Assembly (NCBI GenBank): GCA_964463485.1 | Contig: CAYXDO010000039.1 | Coordinates: forward strand, 1 to 64,000 | Source of the DNA: CAYXDO01 sp964463485 | Lineage (GTDB): Bacteria > Myxococcota > Kuafuiibacteriia > Kuafuiibacteriales > Kuafuiibacteriaceae | Reading direction: 5' to 3' | Length of the DNA stretch: 64,000 bases | Program-made: the position numbers and the translations under genes | In this document: positions 25,833 through 34,700 of the stretch, one piece after another | How the letters are laid out: each line of letters opens with the position of its first letter | How positions within the stretch are numbered: the stretch's first letter is position 1 | The notes under the pieces: generated by a model | What the model saw: the letters and a program-made list of their open reading frames with translations, nothing else | What the model was told of the DNA's origin: nothing | Databases searched by the model: none

Positions 25833-27794
25833 ATGTTCACGGGTGGGTCGGGATGCGCTACGCTGCTCGGAGTGCTTCGAACGGTGGTGCTTTCGCTGCT
25901 TGGCCTCGTGATCCTGAGCTCGCGGGCCGAGTCCTCTTCGCTCGACCTGGCGGCCTGGCTCGCGCGGCCGGGCGTTCGGCTTTTGGCGGTCGAGTTCTAC
26001 GCGACTTGGTGCAAGCCTTGTATGGAAGCAGTCCCGCGGTGGAAGGCCCTTCACGATAAGTATCGGTCGAAGGGACTGAGGTTGATTGTCGTCGCAACTC
26101 AGGACCCGCAAGGAGGCTGCGTAAATCCCGGATGGAACCCAGACGACGTGATTTGCGACGACGATGGTCGGCTGGCCGAACGGCTCGGGGCCGAGAATCT
26201 CCCGTCTGCCTACCTCTGGAGTTGGCAAGGCAACCTGTTGGCTGGGCGCGTACACGTCGCGGATGTGGAGCCGATGATCGAAGCGTGGCTTTCCGACGTC
26301 CCTCGGGTCGAGGTCGAGGTCCAGGAGCTCGCGAAGGGCGCTTCGATCTCGAAGCACGAGTTAGAGGGTCTCGTACGCTCGCGCCTCCGGGACGAGGACA
26401 AGCTCGAAGTGATCGCGACGGACGCGGAGCGAAGGCGATTGGCCGAGCTCAAGAAGAAGTCGTTCCAGGTCGGCTTCGACGAGAAGCTGCAGTGCGAGCT
26501 CGGGAAGGATTTGTCGGCGAACTCGCTCGTCGAAGTCTCCATTGTCGGAGAGAGTCGCAAGCGGCTGCGGCTCGGCTTGCTTTCGGCCGAGCGAGGCTGT
26601 CTGGTGGCCTCCTCGGTCGTCGATTTTTTGCCGGACAAAGCAGCCGTGTCGGTCGCAGAAGCCGTCACCGAGCTCGGTGGCAAGCTCCGCAGAGAGGTGC
26701 AGTTGCCCGGCGTGATCGGAAGCGCTGGGATGGCTGAGTACGCCCGCCTGAAGCGGGAGCTCGAGCAGGCCAAGGCTGAGGGAGCTCGCGCGAAGTCCAG
26801 CGACGAGGCTCGCCAGAAGACGATTCTCGAGGCATGGAAGATCGTGAAGGACTTTGCGTCGATCGAGGCGATCTCGCTCGAGAAGAGAACCGGCGCCCTG
26901 GACAAGTTTCTCGCTGATTTTCCGGAAAATCACGCGCATCGGCAGGACGCTCAGAACGTCTTGAGTGGACTGCGCGCCCAGGCTGCGACGAAGCGCCCGC
27001 CTGACCAAGACCAGGACGGTATTCCCGACGCAACGGACTCATGCCCGGCGCAAGCGGAGACGGTCAATGGTATCAATGACGGCGATGGTTGTCCGGACGA
27101 TGTGTACGCATCCCTCCTCTTGAGCCGTCCGGACTCCGATGGTGACGGCCTGCCGGACGACAAGGACGCGTGTGGAGCGGAGGCCGAGGACTTGGATGGG
27201 TTTGCGGACGGAGACGGCTGCCCGGATCCGGACAATGACGCGGACGGAGCGCCCGACGACCGGGACTCGTGTCCGGGCGAGGCCGAGGACGTCGATGGGT
27301 TCGAAGACTCAGATGGGTGCCCAGACGCGGACAACGACGTGGATGGCGTTTCGGATCGGGACGACCGCTGTCCGAACGAACCCGAGACCAAGAATGGCTT
27401 CGAAGACCTGGATGGGTGTCCGGATCGAGGCCGGGTCGAAATTCATGGGTCGCTGCTGCAGCTCGCGGAGCCGGTGAAGTTCAAGACGAATCGCGCGGAG
27501 ATCCTCCCCGAGAGCTTCGGAGTGCTCGATGCGGTGGTGAGCGTGCTGCAAGGTCGGGCGGATTTGAGAGTTCGCGTGGAAGGCCACACCGACGATCGCG
27601 GAAGATATCAGGCCAACGTCGAGTTGTCCGCGGCGCGGGCTCAGTCCGTGGTTCGTTATCTCTCGAACAAGGGTGTCGCGCCGTCGCGGCTAGAGAGCGT
27701 GGGCTTCGGTCCGGCCCGGCCGATCGCTCCGAATGATGACGAAGCCAGTCGCGCGAGAAACAGAAGAATCGAGCTCGTGATTCTGCCCGAATGA
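25833..27794 (+). CDS. Thioredoxin-TSP3 repeat-OmpA fusion protein
   Basis: A protein of 653 residues. After a hydrophobic leader (VLSLLGLVILSS) comes a thioredoxin/TlpA-like domain with YATWCKPCMEAVPRW (CxxC). An alpha/beta region and a coiled coil (LKRELEQAKAEGARAKSSDE) follow, then four or five calcium-type thrombospondin-3 repeats (DQDQDGIPDATDSCPAQAET, DSDGDGLPDDKDACGAEAED) at about 390-530, and a C-terminal OmpA domain (VRVEGHTDDRGRYQANVELS). It should be exported, bind peptidoglycan and do thiol-disulphide chemistry. The ATG at 25833 is listed; GTG at 25872 would give a cleaner signal peptide. It is 76 bases after the GMC gene. Confidence 0.9.
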   Translation: MFTGGSGCATLLGVLRTVVLSLLGLVILSSRAESSSLDLAAWLARPGVRLLAVEFYATWCKPCMEAVPRWKALHDKYRSKGLRLIVVATQDPQGGCVNPGWNPDDVICDDDGRLAERLGAENLPSAYLWSWQGNLLAGRVHVADVEPMIEAWLSDVPRVEVEVQELAKGASISKHELEGLVRSRLRDEDKLEVIATDAERRRLAELKKKSFQVGFDEKLQCELGKDLSANSLVEVSIVGESRKRLRLGLLSAERGCLVASSVVDFLPDKAAVSVAEAVTELGGKLRREVQLPGVIGSAGMAEYARLKRELEQAKAEGARAKSSDEARQKTILEAWKIVKDFASIEAISLEKRTGALDKFLADFPENHAHRQDAQNVLSGLRAQAATKRPPDQDQDGIPDATDSCPAQAETVNGINDGDGCPDDVYASLLLSRPDSDGDGLPDDKDACGAEAEDLDGFADGDGCPDPDNDADGAPDDRDSCPGEAEDVDGFEDSDGCPDADNDVDGVSDRDDRCPNEPETKNGFEDLDGCPDRGRVEIHGSLLQLAEPVKFKTNRAEILPESFGVLDAVVSVLQGRADLRVRVEGHTDDRGRYQANVELSAARAQSVVRYLSNKGVAPSRLESVGFGPARPIAPNDDEASRARNRRIELVILPE

Positions 27795-27841
27795 ACCGGC
27801 ACCAGCTCGCGGAGATGATTGGCCCAGTCCGACGAGCCGAC

Positions 27842-28750
27842 TCAGGATCCGCCGCCTGTGCCCGCGCTCGTGATTCGTTCGAGCAGCTTCTCGTGATTCA
27901 CTAACAGATAATCCACGATCGCGGCGTACCCTCGAAACTGTCGTGCTCTCATCAAGCACTCCGACGCCGCTTCTTCTGACCTCGACAACGACTCTCCCGC
28001 TCTCCGTTGCTCGTCTTCGATCGCTTCGAGCAGCTCGGCGCGCAACGCACGGAGTGATGACTTCATGTCCTCGATCCGATCGACACTCTGGCGCACGATC
28101 TCGGCGTCTCGATGTCGATCTACGGACTTCATCAGCGCCGCGTAGACTGCATGGCTTCGCAAGGCCAGCCCGCGCGCTCTCGCGGCAAGCTCAGGAGCGG
28201 CGTGGTGCGGACCCGGCGGCCGGGGCTCGTCGAGCGCGGCCAGTTGGCGCCGAAGCTCTTCGGCGTTCGCGACCTGTTGCTCCGAGAGTCGCTCCAACAT
28301 GCGGTCCACTTCACCGAGGCTAGGAAGGTTCCGGATTCGGGCGGCCGCCTCCCGCGCCTCGAGGGTCCCTTTGATCGCCCGCTCACGCTGCACGGTTTCG
28401 TGCTCCGCGCGCGCTCTCCTTTCCGCCTCCAAATCATGCTGCGCCCACCACTCGGGATCGTGACGGCAGCGCGCACTCACGATCCGTGCGCGGACCGAGG
28501 CGATCTTCTCCTCCAGGATTCGGAGGTGCTTGCGCTCCTTCGATGCCCTCGATTCGAACCGCGCCCGCGCCACGTCACGCTTCGCATTCCCGAGTCGTCG
28601 CCCCCGGCGATCAAACTCGGCCCGGTCCTTGAGAAGCTCGATCTGGCCGAGCTGGCACCCGTGGAAACGCGCCCGAGCCTCCAGGTGGAGACTCAATCTG
28701 TGCCAATACCAGACTCGCGCGACATCGATTCGGAAACCGAAGCGACCCAC
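27842..28750 (-). CDS. Coiled-coil protein, function unknown
   Basis: A protein of 302 residues with a GTG start. Nearly the whole sequence is charged helix (LRILEEKIASVRARIVSARC, HDLEAERRARAEHETVQRER, DMKSSLRALRAELLEAIEDE), implying long coiled coils with a short tail rich in Gly. No signal or membrane segment. I do not recognise a family. It is on the same strand as, and 119 bases downstream of, the lanthipeptide dioxygenase gene, so it could be the distal member of that unit, but the gap is wide enough for an independent promoter. Codon-position bias favours this strand over the opposite one. Confidence 0.6.
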   Translation of the reverse strand: MGRFGFRIDVARVWYWHRLSLHLEARARFHGCQLGQIELLKDRAEFDRRGRRLGNAKRDVARARFESRASKERKHLRILEEKIASVRARIVSARCRHDPEWWAQHDLEAERRARAEHETVQRERAIKGTLEAREAAARIRNLPSLGEVDRMLERLSEQQVANAEELRRQLAALDEPRPPGPHHAAPELAARARGLALRSHAVYAALMKSVDRHRDAEIVRQSVDRIEDMKSSLRALRAELLEAIEDEQRRAGESLSRSEEAASECLMRARQFRGYAAIVDYLLVNHEKLLERITSAGTGGGS

Positions 28751-28869
28751 GACGACAAGCTAACATGGAAGTTGACCATCCGTGGCGTGTGGGCACGCGG
28801 TCTCGTAAACCGGAGTTGGTGCTGAGCGCGATCGATCGTTCTGACCGGAGGATCAGCAGCCCGAGCGCG

Positions 28870-29727
28870 TCACAGCAACCCGAGAATCGAGGCGAGCGAG
28901 GGCCCGTCGTCCGGTGTGTGCTCTAGCAATTGTTCGAGGTGCAACCTGCGCCGAGGCGAAGCCGTTCTCAGAAGCGGCGCGCGATGACCGAAGACCCGCT
29001 GCCTGGTATGACGTCGGTCTCGATTCGCCGTGCGCAGTTGCTCGAGCGCATCACCCGCGAGGTGAGGAAAATAGGTGACGTCGAGCAACCTCCGGCGAGC
29101 TCCGCCGCCAAAGGAAGCATGCGCGACCAGGTAACTCAGAAAGATCACGTCCCCCGGAGAGCTCGAGAGGGTGACTGCCGGAAGCTCCCGGGCGACCACT
29201 CCCCAAGTGTCGACGGGTCGCGCCGGCACGGTCTCGCTCGCGTCGATGATTCCTCGGTGAATCTCGGAGGCAAACTCATCGTCTGCTCGGTGAGTTCCCG
29301 GGATCACTCGGAGCGCGCCGTTTGCCTCCCTGAGCTCGTCGAGGTAGATGAGGACGCGGTACCAACCGGGTGTGCGACGTTCCTTGGGCCAAGGAGAGTC
29401 GCTATGCCATGCGGTGTCGCCGTTACACAGGCTCAGCTCGCTGTTCCAGTACTGGTAGTCGGAGCCGAGCAGACTCACCAGCGCCCCATCGAGTCGCTCC
29501 GAATCGAGGATCGCGGAGCACAAGAGGTCGCTTCCGTTGATTCCAGGAGACACCGTGAACCGATGTTCTCCGGCGTACTCGTCACCGCCATGAAGCCTGA
29601 TCACTCGCTCGAACTCGGAGTCGATTTCGGCGATCGAGCCGGCCAGCACCCCCGGCAGCCGAAGGTAGCCGAACGTTCGAACGAAGTTGATCTGCTCAGT
29701 CGAGAGCCCGAAACCGTTCACGCCCAT
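28870..29727 (-). CDS. PhyH-like Fe(II)/2-oxoglutarate dioxygenase, lanthipeptide locus
   Basis: A protein of 285 residues of the phytanoyl-CoA dioxygenase-like family. The iron site is visible: H-x-D in TAWHSDSPWP (residues about 105-107) and the distal His in SYLVAHASFGGGARRR, where a following Arg would hold 2-oxoglutarate. NGALRVIPGTHRADDEFASE matches the family segment between them. The ATG at 29727 lies ten bases inside the end of lanM, so the genes are translationally linked and the enzyme probably hydroxylates or otherwise oxidises the lanthipeptide. The longer upstream frame is antisense-like, Pro/Arg-rich and rejected. The substrate is inferred from context only. Confidence 0.87.
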   Translation of the reverse strand: MGVNGFGLSTEQINFVRTFGYLRLPGVLAGSIAEIDSEFERVIRLHGGDEYAGEHRFTVSPGINGSDLLCSAILDSERLDGALVSLLGSDYQYWNSELSLCNGDTAWHSDSPWPKERRTPGWYRVLIYLDELREANGALRVIPGTHRADDEFASEIHRGIIDASETVPARPVDTWGVVARELPAVTLSSSPGDVIFLSYLVAHASFGGGARRRLLDVTYFPHLAGDALEQLRTANRDRRHTRQRVFGHRAPLLRTASPRRRLHLEQLLEHTPDDGPSLASILGLL

Positions 29728-32700
29728 AGCAACACCGACGGGACGATCTCCGGCGCCGCGAGGCGGAGGAGTTGGTGGCCGATGCCGGCGATCCCGGTGA
29801 AGAGTCCCGGGCAAAGGCTCTCTGGCGCCGCGCCTGGGAGGCGATAGCTCCCCGATGCGCGGGCGAACGTGACGACCTTCGCGGCCATCCGCGAGGCGGA
29901 CAATTCGAGCTCCGGAAGACTCGACGTCCTACCCACCGTAAAGAGCGACTCGACTCGACCCATGCTCCCGCAACACAGATGATCTGGGCTGCCTCCCTGA
30001 AACGCCATCGTAGTGGACACGCCGAGCTCCAACTCGGCGCGGATCGCCGAGTCGTCGAACGCGCTGAGCATTCCGAGCCTCGCCAGCGCAATGCCGGGCG
30101 CACCGTGGCACCAACCCATCGCGAATCGCGGCCTGTCGGGGTCCCTCAGATCGGGCCAATTTCGCTGGCCGACGTCGAAGAGCGCCCGCTCGTAAAGAAT
30201 GGCCTCGCGCGCAGCGTCCAGGAAATCCACGTCGGTCGTGAGCTCATAGAGCCGCGAGAGCGCAAAAGCGATCCCCGCTGCGCCGTGGGAGAAGCCGGTC
30301 AAGGCCGGGCCAGCGCTCTGCCAGGCCCGAACCTCGCCGCGCACGCGCACGCGTCGGTCGAGCAAGCTCCGCGCGCACGCGATGGCGCGCTCGATCGCGG
30401 CACCGTTTCGACGCCACCGCTCCGCCGCCAGCAAACCCAAAATGGCACCGGCCGCGCCCGCGATGACGTCGAAGCGTGTATCCTCGGCGATCGCCTGGTC
30501 GGTCATGAGTTGGACCGCGAGATCGACCTCCGGAGCGAGCGAGGGCTCGTCCAACAAGCGCCCGATCGTCGAGAGAGCATAAATGATCGATCCGAGGCCT
30601 TGGCCGCCTCCGATGGCTCCGTGCGCGGCAAGGTCGGGAGGTTGGCTCGATCGTGCTTCCCGGTCGATTCCTGGCGCACTCGCTCCGACGGCCGAGCTCG
30701 ACCCGCGAACTCGGGCTCTCAGGCGCGCTACGGCCTCGAGCGCGCGCGCCCGTAACACGTCGTCGTCCACGAGCTTCGCCGCGGAGGCAAAAAACACCGC
30801 AATGCCCGCGCTTCCGTCGTACAAAGTGTCGTCGAGCGGGGCGATCTGAAATCGGCCGCCGCCTTCGATCTCGCGCAATCCGAGCCACCGGGTTCCGTCC
30901 GCGGCGCGGTGCGCATACCCATCGATACGGTCGGCGATCGATCGCGCCTCGGTGATCAACTCGTCGCGAGCGAGCGGCACGCAATCCCCCGCCAACTCCT
31001 CGGAGACCTCACCTGGGCGAGCCTTGCGGGCATGTAACGCCCCGCGGATGATGGCAACCTGGAAGGCGAGGTCGGCTTCGTTCATTTCGCGTAGACGTGC
31101 GATCGCGTCGGACCAACCTGACTTCAACAGACCCTTCACTCGGCCCCCGCCTGGAAGGTGCAACTCATCGCCGTCGGCCTCGGCGACGAAACGCGGGATG
31201 TCTTGCTGCTCCAGCGCGACGAGCTCCGCCGCCGAGATCGGCCAGGAAACGGGCTGCACTGCATCGTCGAGGAAGACGCTGCTCAGAGCTTCGAGCGCGG
31301 CGCTCCAAGCGGCCCCGTCGCTCAAGTGGTCCGGCACCAATGACTTCCGCAGGACCGCTCCGTAGATCGCGGTGGGCCGAAAGAGGAACCTCACGGGGAC
31401 CCCACGAAGTCGCTCGAGCGGACCCGCGATCAACTCATCCCGATTTCGCATCAGGCTTCGATACGCCGCCGAAAACCCACTCACCAGATCGGTCACATGA
31501 CTGGAGACGGACACGCTCTGACCGTTTTCACGCACTGCACTTGGCGTCGGAGGCAGTCGTTTCGTGCTCGGGACTCGGCACATGACGTCCGTATTGACGT
31601 CTTTGAATACCCATGCCTCGACCTCGACCTGATCCTCGTCCGAGCCTCCCAACGCGCTGATGTCCATGACGAGGCGCCGATGGGCGTCCACGAACCAGCG
31701 GGGCAGGAGCCCGGTTCGAACCACGGAGCCGACGAAATCACTGTCGGCAAGCCCTCCTTCGACCCCTGCGAATTCGGGCTGGAGGATCGTCTCTCCGTCG
31801 ACGAGGACCGGCATCGAGCCGTGCGCGATCATGTTCTCGCGATGGCAGTCGGTGGCCCGAAGCGCGTGGAGCAGGCACAACAGCCCGCCCGCTCGCTCGA
31901 AATAAAGGCGCGTCTCTGCTGCGTCACGCGTCCCGACGGTCTCGACCAACGGCTGCCACCCGTACTCTCCACGGTCGACAGAGCCCAGCGATCGGAGGTC
32001 CAGGCCAATGGCGTGGCTCCACTCGAGCACCCTATCGAGCGCGGCCTCGGCGGCCAAGGATCGCGGCTTGTAGACGACCGCCAAGCCGCTGTCGAAGCGA
32101 ACCTCCGCAACGGTCCGGCCCCCGTCGTGGCGATCTGACAGGCCGGGCCGCAGCTTCGCGATCGCGCGCGAGGGACTCTTCGCTCCGTACATCTCGGTGA
32201 GAAGGGTCGAGTCGATCGAGCAGCGCTCGATCAGCTCTGCGCTCGCGGCGACCCACTGATCCACGGTTGTCGCAGTCAATCGCGCCAAGACCGGAAACTC
32301 GCGGAAGAGCGGCCAGAGCGCCTCTGCGCGGAGAGCTCGCACGAACCGATCGTAGCGAAGAGAGCCTGAGCGCTCGGAGCCGAGAAACAGCAGACGCAGC
32401 GTCTCCTCGCTGGAGCGCTCGCGACCGAACACCCGATAGATCGTGCGCTCGCTGATCGACGTCAGCTGTCGCAGGAGGTCCCGTTCGAGCCCGATCCACG
32501 CCTCTTCGAAGAGCGGCAAACAGGAGTGCTGCAGTTTGTGCTGCAACGATGTCTTCGCGACGTCGAGCACCCCGAGCCACGCGTGCTCGAAGGGCAAGGG
32601 ATCGTCGGGGTCGAGGGCGCGGTGTGTGTCGGGAGGCTCGACCGCGGTCACGATCGCTTCGAGCGTAGAAAGCCAACTCGGCGTAGGATCATCGGAGCTC

Positions 32701-32849
32701 GGCGTGCCCGAGGTCAGGCGACTCGAGGATCGCGGGCCAGCAGGTGAGGAGCTCGTCCCCAGTCGCTCACGGACTGAGCTGGCCCTGTGCGCAAGCTCTC
32801 GGAGCTCCTGGCCTAGCGTGCGCGAACCGCGCGAAATCTCGGTGAGCAA
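29718..32849 (-). CDS. lanM: Class II lanthipeptide synthetase LanM (CCG/ProcM type)
   Basis: A protein of about 1043 residues from a TTG two bases after the precursor stop; the exact start is uncertain. The N-terminal dehydratase domain has the kinase-like catalytic set: Lys261 in AVVYKPRSLA, ALRATDCHRENMIAHG (Asp334, His336, Asn339) and PVLVDGETIL (Asp351), plus VFKDVNTDVMCRVPS. It phosphorylates and dehydrates Ser/Thr. The C-terminal LanC-like cyclase has FSHGAAGIAFALSRL, MGWCHGAPGIALARLG (Cys914) and DHLCCGSMGRVES (Cys959, Cys960). The third zinc ligand is thus Cys, not the usual His, as in the promiscuous ProcM group. It forms thioether rings on the peptide encoded just upstream and overlaps the dioxygenase gene by ten bases. 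Confidence 0.95.
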   Translation of the reverse strand: MLTEISRGSRTLGQELRELAHRASSVRERLGTSSSPAGPRSSSRLTSGTPSSDDPTPSWLSTLEAIVTAVEPPDTHRALDPDDPLPFEHAWLGVLDVAKTSLQHKLQHSCLPLFEEAWIGLERDLLRQLTSISERTIYRVFGRERSSEETLRLLFLGSERSGSLRYDRFVRALRAEALWPLFREFPVLARLTATTVDQWVAASAELIERCSIDSTLLTEMYGAKSPSRAIAKLRPGLSDRHDGGRTVAEVRFDSGLAVVYKPRSLAAEAALDRVLEWSHAIGLDLRSLGSVDRGEYGWQPLVETVGTRDAAETRLYFERAGGLLCLLHALRATDCHRENMIAHGSMPVLVDGETILQPEFAGVEGGLADSDFVGSVVRTGLLPRWFVDAHRRLVMDISALGGSDEDQVEVEAWVFKDVNTDVMCRVPSTKRLPPTPSAVRENGQSVSVSSHVTDLVSGFSAAYRSLMRNRDELIAGPLERLRGVPVRFLFRPTAIYGAVLRKSLVPDHLSDGAAWSAALEALSSVFLDDAVQPVSWPISAAELVALEQQDIPRFVAEADGDELHLPGGGRVKGLLKSGWSDAIARLREMNEADLAFQVAIIRGALHARKARPGEVSEELAGDCVPLARDELITEARSIADRIDGYAHRAADGTRWLGLREIEGGGRFQIAPLDDTLYDGSAGIAVFFASAAKLVDDDVLRARALEAVARLRARVRGSSSAVGASAPGIDREARSSQPPDLAAHGAIGGGQGLGSIIYALSTIGRLLDEPSLAPEVDLAVQLMTDQAIAEDTRFDVIAGAAGAILGLLAAERWRRNGAAIERAIACARSLLDRRVRVRGEVRAWQSAGPALTGFSHGAAGIAFALSRLYELTTDVDFLDAAREAILYERALFDVGQRNWPDLRDPDRPRFAMGWCHGAPGIALARLGMLSAFDDSAIRAELELGVSTTMAFQGGSPDHLCCGSMGRVESLFTVGRTSSLPELELSASRMAAKVVTFARASGSYRLPGAAPESLCPGLFTGIAGIGHQLLRLAAPEIVPSVLLWA

Positions 32850-32850
32850 C

Positions 32851-33180
32851 TCAGGACATGAAGGAGCCTGATTGAGCCCCGCAGAACCCGCAGAAGATCG
32901 AGTTTCCGTACGAGGTGCCGTAGGTCTCGCGGGCCGGTGTTCCCTTGTTTCGACCGCCTGCGACCGAGTGCAGCTTGTCCTCGTCGAGCTCGATGGAAGC
33001 ACCTTCGCCCGCTTTCCACGCATCCAGGTCGGCCAACGTGAACGGCAGCCCGCGGTCAGCACCGATGCCTACGAGGAGCTGAGCCATGTCTGCTTCTGAC
33101 TTTGCGGCTGCGAGACGCGCCTGAAGTTGGGGATCGTTGACGATGAGGCCTCGGAGCTTCGAGACGTTCGAAATCGACAT
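32851..33180 (-). CDS. lanA: Lanthipeptide precursor with Nif11-like leader
   Basis: A peptide of 109 residues. Residues 1-76 form a Nif11/nitrile-hydratase-type leader: VNDPQLQARLAAAKSEADMA, LPFTLADLDAWKAG and ELDEDKLHSVAGG, ending in a double glycine. The core of 33 residues starts RNKGTPARE and ends CGFCGAQSGSFMS. It has two Cys (core 21 and 24) and eight Ser/Thr (5, 10, 13, 14, 18, 28, 30, 33), so at most two lanthionine/methyllanthionine rings, with the upstream TYGTSYGNS segment supplying most likely partners. The start is the ATG at 33180. lanM begins directly after the stop. Only one precursor is seen, unlike the many in ProcA systems. Confidence 0.92.
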   Translation of the reverse strand: MSISNVSKLRGLIVNDPQLQARLAAAKSEADMAQLLVGIGADRGLPFTLADLDAWKAGEGASIELDEDKLHSVAGGRNKGTPARETYGTSYGNSIFCGFCGAQSGSFMS

Positions 33181-33311
33181 TTACGCGAGACTATTTGCCT
33201 CGGAGGCTGCCCGCAAGCGGTCAGTTGGGGCGCCTAGTGCGATTGGAACCACATGAGCGCAAAGGGATCACAAAACCCCTGCGACTCCGATTCCAGGGCG
33301 CCCTTACCGAG

Positions 33312-34598
33312 TCACCGAAGCATGGAGACTACGGTCCACTCGAGCATCTCGGTCTCGCCACTCAGGACCAACATCTCATCGTCGGCGAGGGGCACGAGCT
33401 CGTCGACGTTGTGAGCCAGCGGCCTCGTGGTCGCGCAGAGTCCGAGCTCTTTGGAATATCTTCCGACGTTTCCGAACGGGCTTCCGAACAGGAAGCCGTC
33501 GCCGAAGGGCTCGATGTCCAGCACCCAAAGCTGGAGCGCCGAGGCCTGGAGAAGCTCCCATCGACCATTTTCAAGGCGAAAGAATTTGCTCTCGGCGTCG
33601 CCGAGGACGAGCTCGTTCGAAGAGCTTCTACCCACCGCCATGAGTCCCGCGCTCGAGCTGGAAGGCTCGAGGACCTCTTCGTCGAAGCGCCAGTGCAGGG
33701 CCCGGTTGTCTCCCGACGAGACTGCGAGGTAATCGCGGTCTCCGATCGGGAAGATTCGGTGACCACGGTACAGAGCGGGCGCCAGTGCGAGCTCGGACCG
33801 CTCCCAGCTCGCGCTCGACGTCCGAACGAGGTGCCCGTTCGAGTCTAAAAGGACCGCCTGAATCCCGGTCGGCGTTTCGAGCCCAGACGCGGCGACCGCT
33901 CGTTGCAGACCCTCAGGCGCATCCTTCCATGCGCGAAACGCGACGGAGCCGCGGTCGAAGTCCACGAAGCCTCGAAACACTTCGCCCGCACACGTCACGA
34001 CGACCAGCCCGGAGCTCGTCGGAAATCCGCCGATCGGACAGGTCAGCTCGAAGTCATGAGTGAGCTTCACCATGCCTCGCTCCTTGGAAAACAAGAGGAC
34101 GCCTCCATCCGCAAGAACCAACGCCCGACCTCGACCGATCGACCAAGCGTGAAGGCGAGTGCTCGAAGGCATACTCATCGGAGCCGGCGCTTCGAGCGGA
34201 GCACAGCCAGCGGCCGACTTCCCAGAAAAAGAGATCCCGAGGAGCCGACTCTCCGCCGCGGGAACCTTCTCTATCTCGAGACCTTCGCTCCGAAAGAAGA
34301 GGGCCGGAGTTGCCGGAAGCAGAGCCCCGGTCGCCGAAGGCGTCAAATCACCCTTCGGAAAGCCAATGTCCTCCTCCGAGTACGCCGCCAACTCGAGATC
34401 GATTTCGGACTCCACCGCTTCCAAGCGAACGGTGTCCAGCTCGTTTCGAACGAGGTGTTTGGCTTCGATCAGCGATCCGAGGTGGAAGGAGCCAATCACG
34501 AGTGTGCGAATGTCTGGCGGCAGGTTCGGGAATTCGAGGCGGGCCGCCGGGCTTCCGCAAGCGGTGAGCGTGAGCAAGCCCATCCTGGCCATCCGCAT
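33312..34598 (-). CDS. Propeller-like lipoprotein, family member A
   Basis: A protein of 428 residues. From the ATG at 34598 it has a short signal and lipobox LTLTAC; an earlier GTG/TTG-type start adds 46 unlikely residues. The body shows repeated short strands (RALVLADGGVLLFSKE, IQAVLLDSNGHLVRTSS, ELVLGDAESKFFRLENGRW) suggesting a beta-propeller, and near the end FGNVGRYSKELGLCATTRP gives a lone C-terminal Cys about 50 residues before the stop. The same layout occurs in the lipoproteins at 40723, 43243 and 54661. No catalytic motif. It sits upstream of the lanthipeptide precursor on the same strand, 131 bases away, but nothing ties it to peptide maturation. Confidence 0.75.
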   Translation of the reverse strand: MRMARMGLLTLTACGSPAARLEFPNLPPDIRTLVIGSFHLGSLIEAKHLVRNELDTVRLEAVESEIDLELAAYSEEDIGFPKGDLTPSATGALLPATPALFFRSEGLEIEKVPAAESRLLGISFSGKSAAGCAPLEAPAPMSMPSSTRLHAWSIGRGRALVLADGGVLLFSKERGMVKLTHDFELTCPIGGFPTSSGLVVVTCAGEVFRGFVDFDRGSVAFRAWKDAPEGLQRAVAASGLETPTGIQAVLLDSNGHLVRTSSASWERSELALAPALYRGHRIFPIGDRDYLAVSSGDNRALHWRFDEEVLEPSSSSAGLMAVGRSSSNELVLGDAESKFFRLENGRWELLQASALQLWVLDIEPFGDGFLFGSPFGNVGRYSKELGLCATTRPLAHNVDELVPLADDEMLVLSGETEMLEWTVVSMLR

Positions 34599-34700
34599 GC
34601 GGAGATCGTCCGGATTGGCCGGACATCCGTCAACGAATAGAACGGGCTCGCCCAGAAATGGAGTCTGGGAATGGGGAACGGAACACGCTAAGGACGTCGC

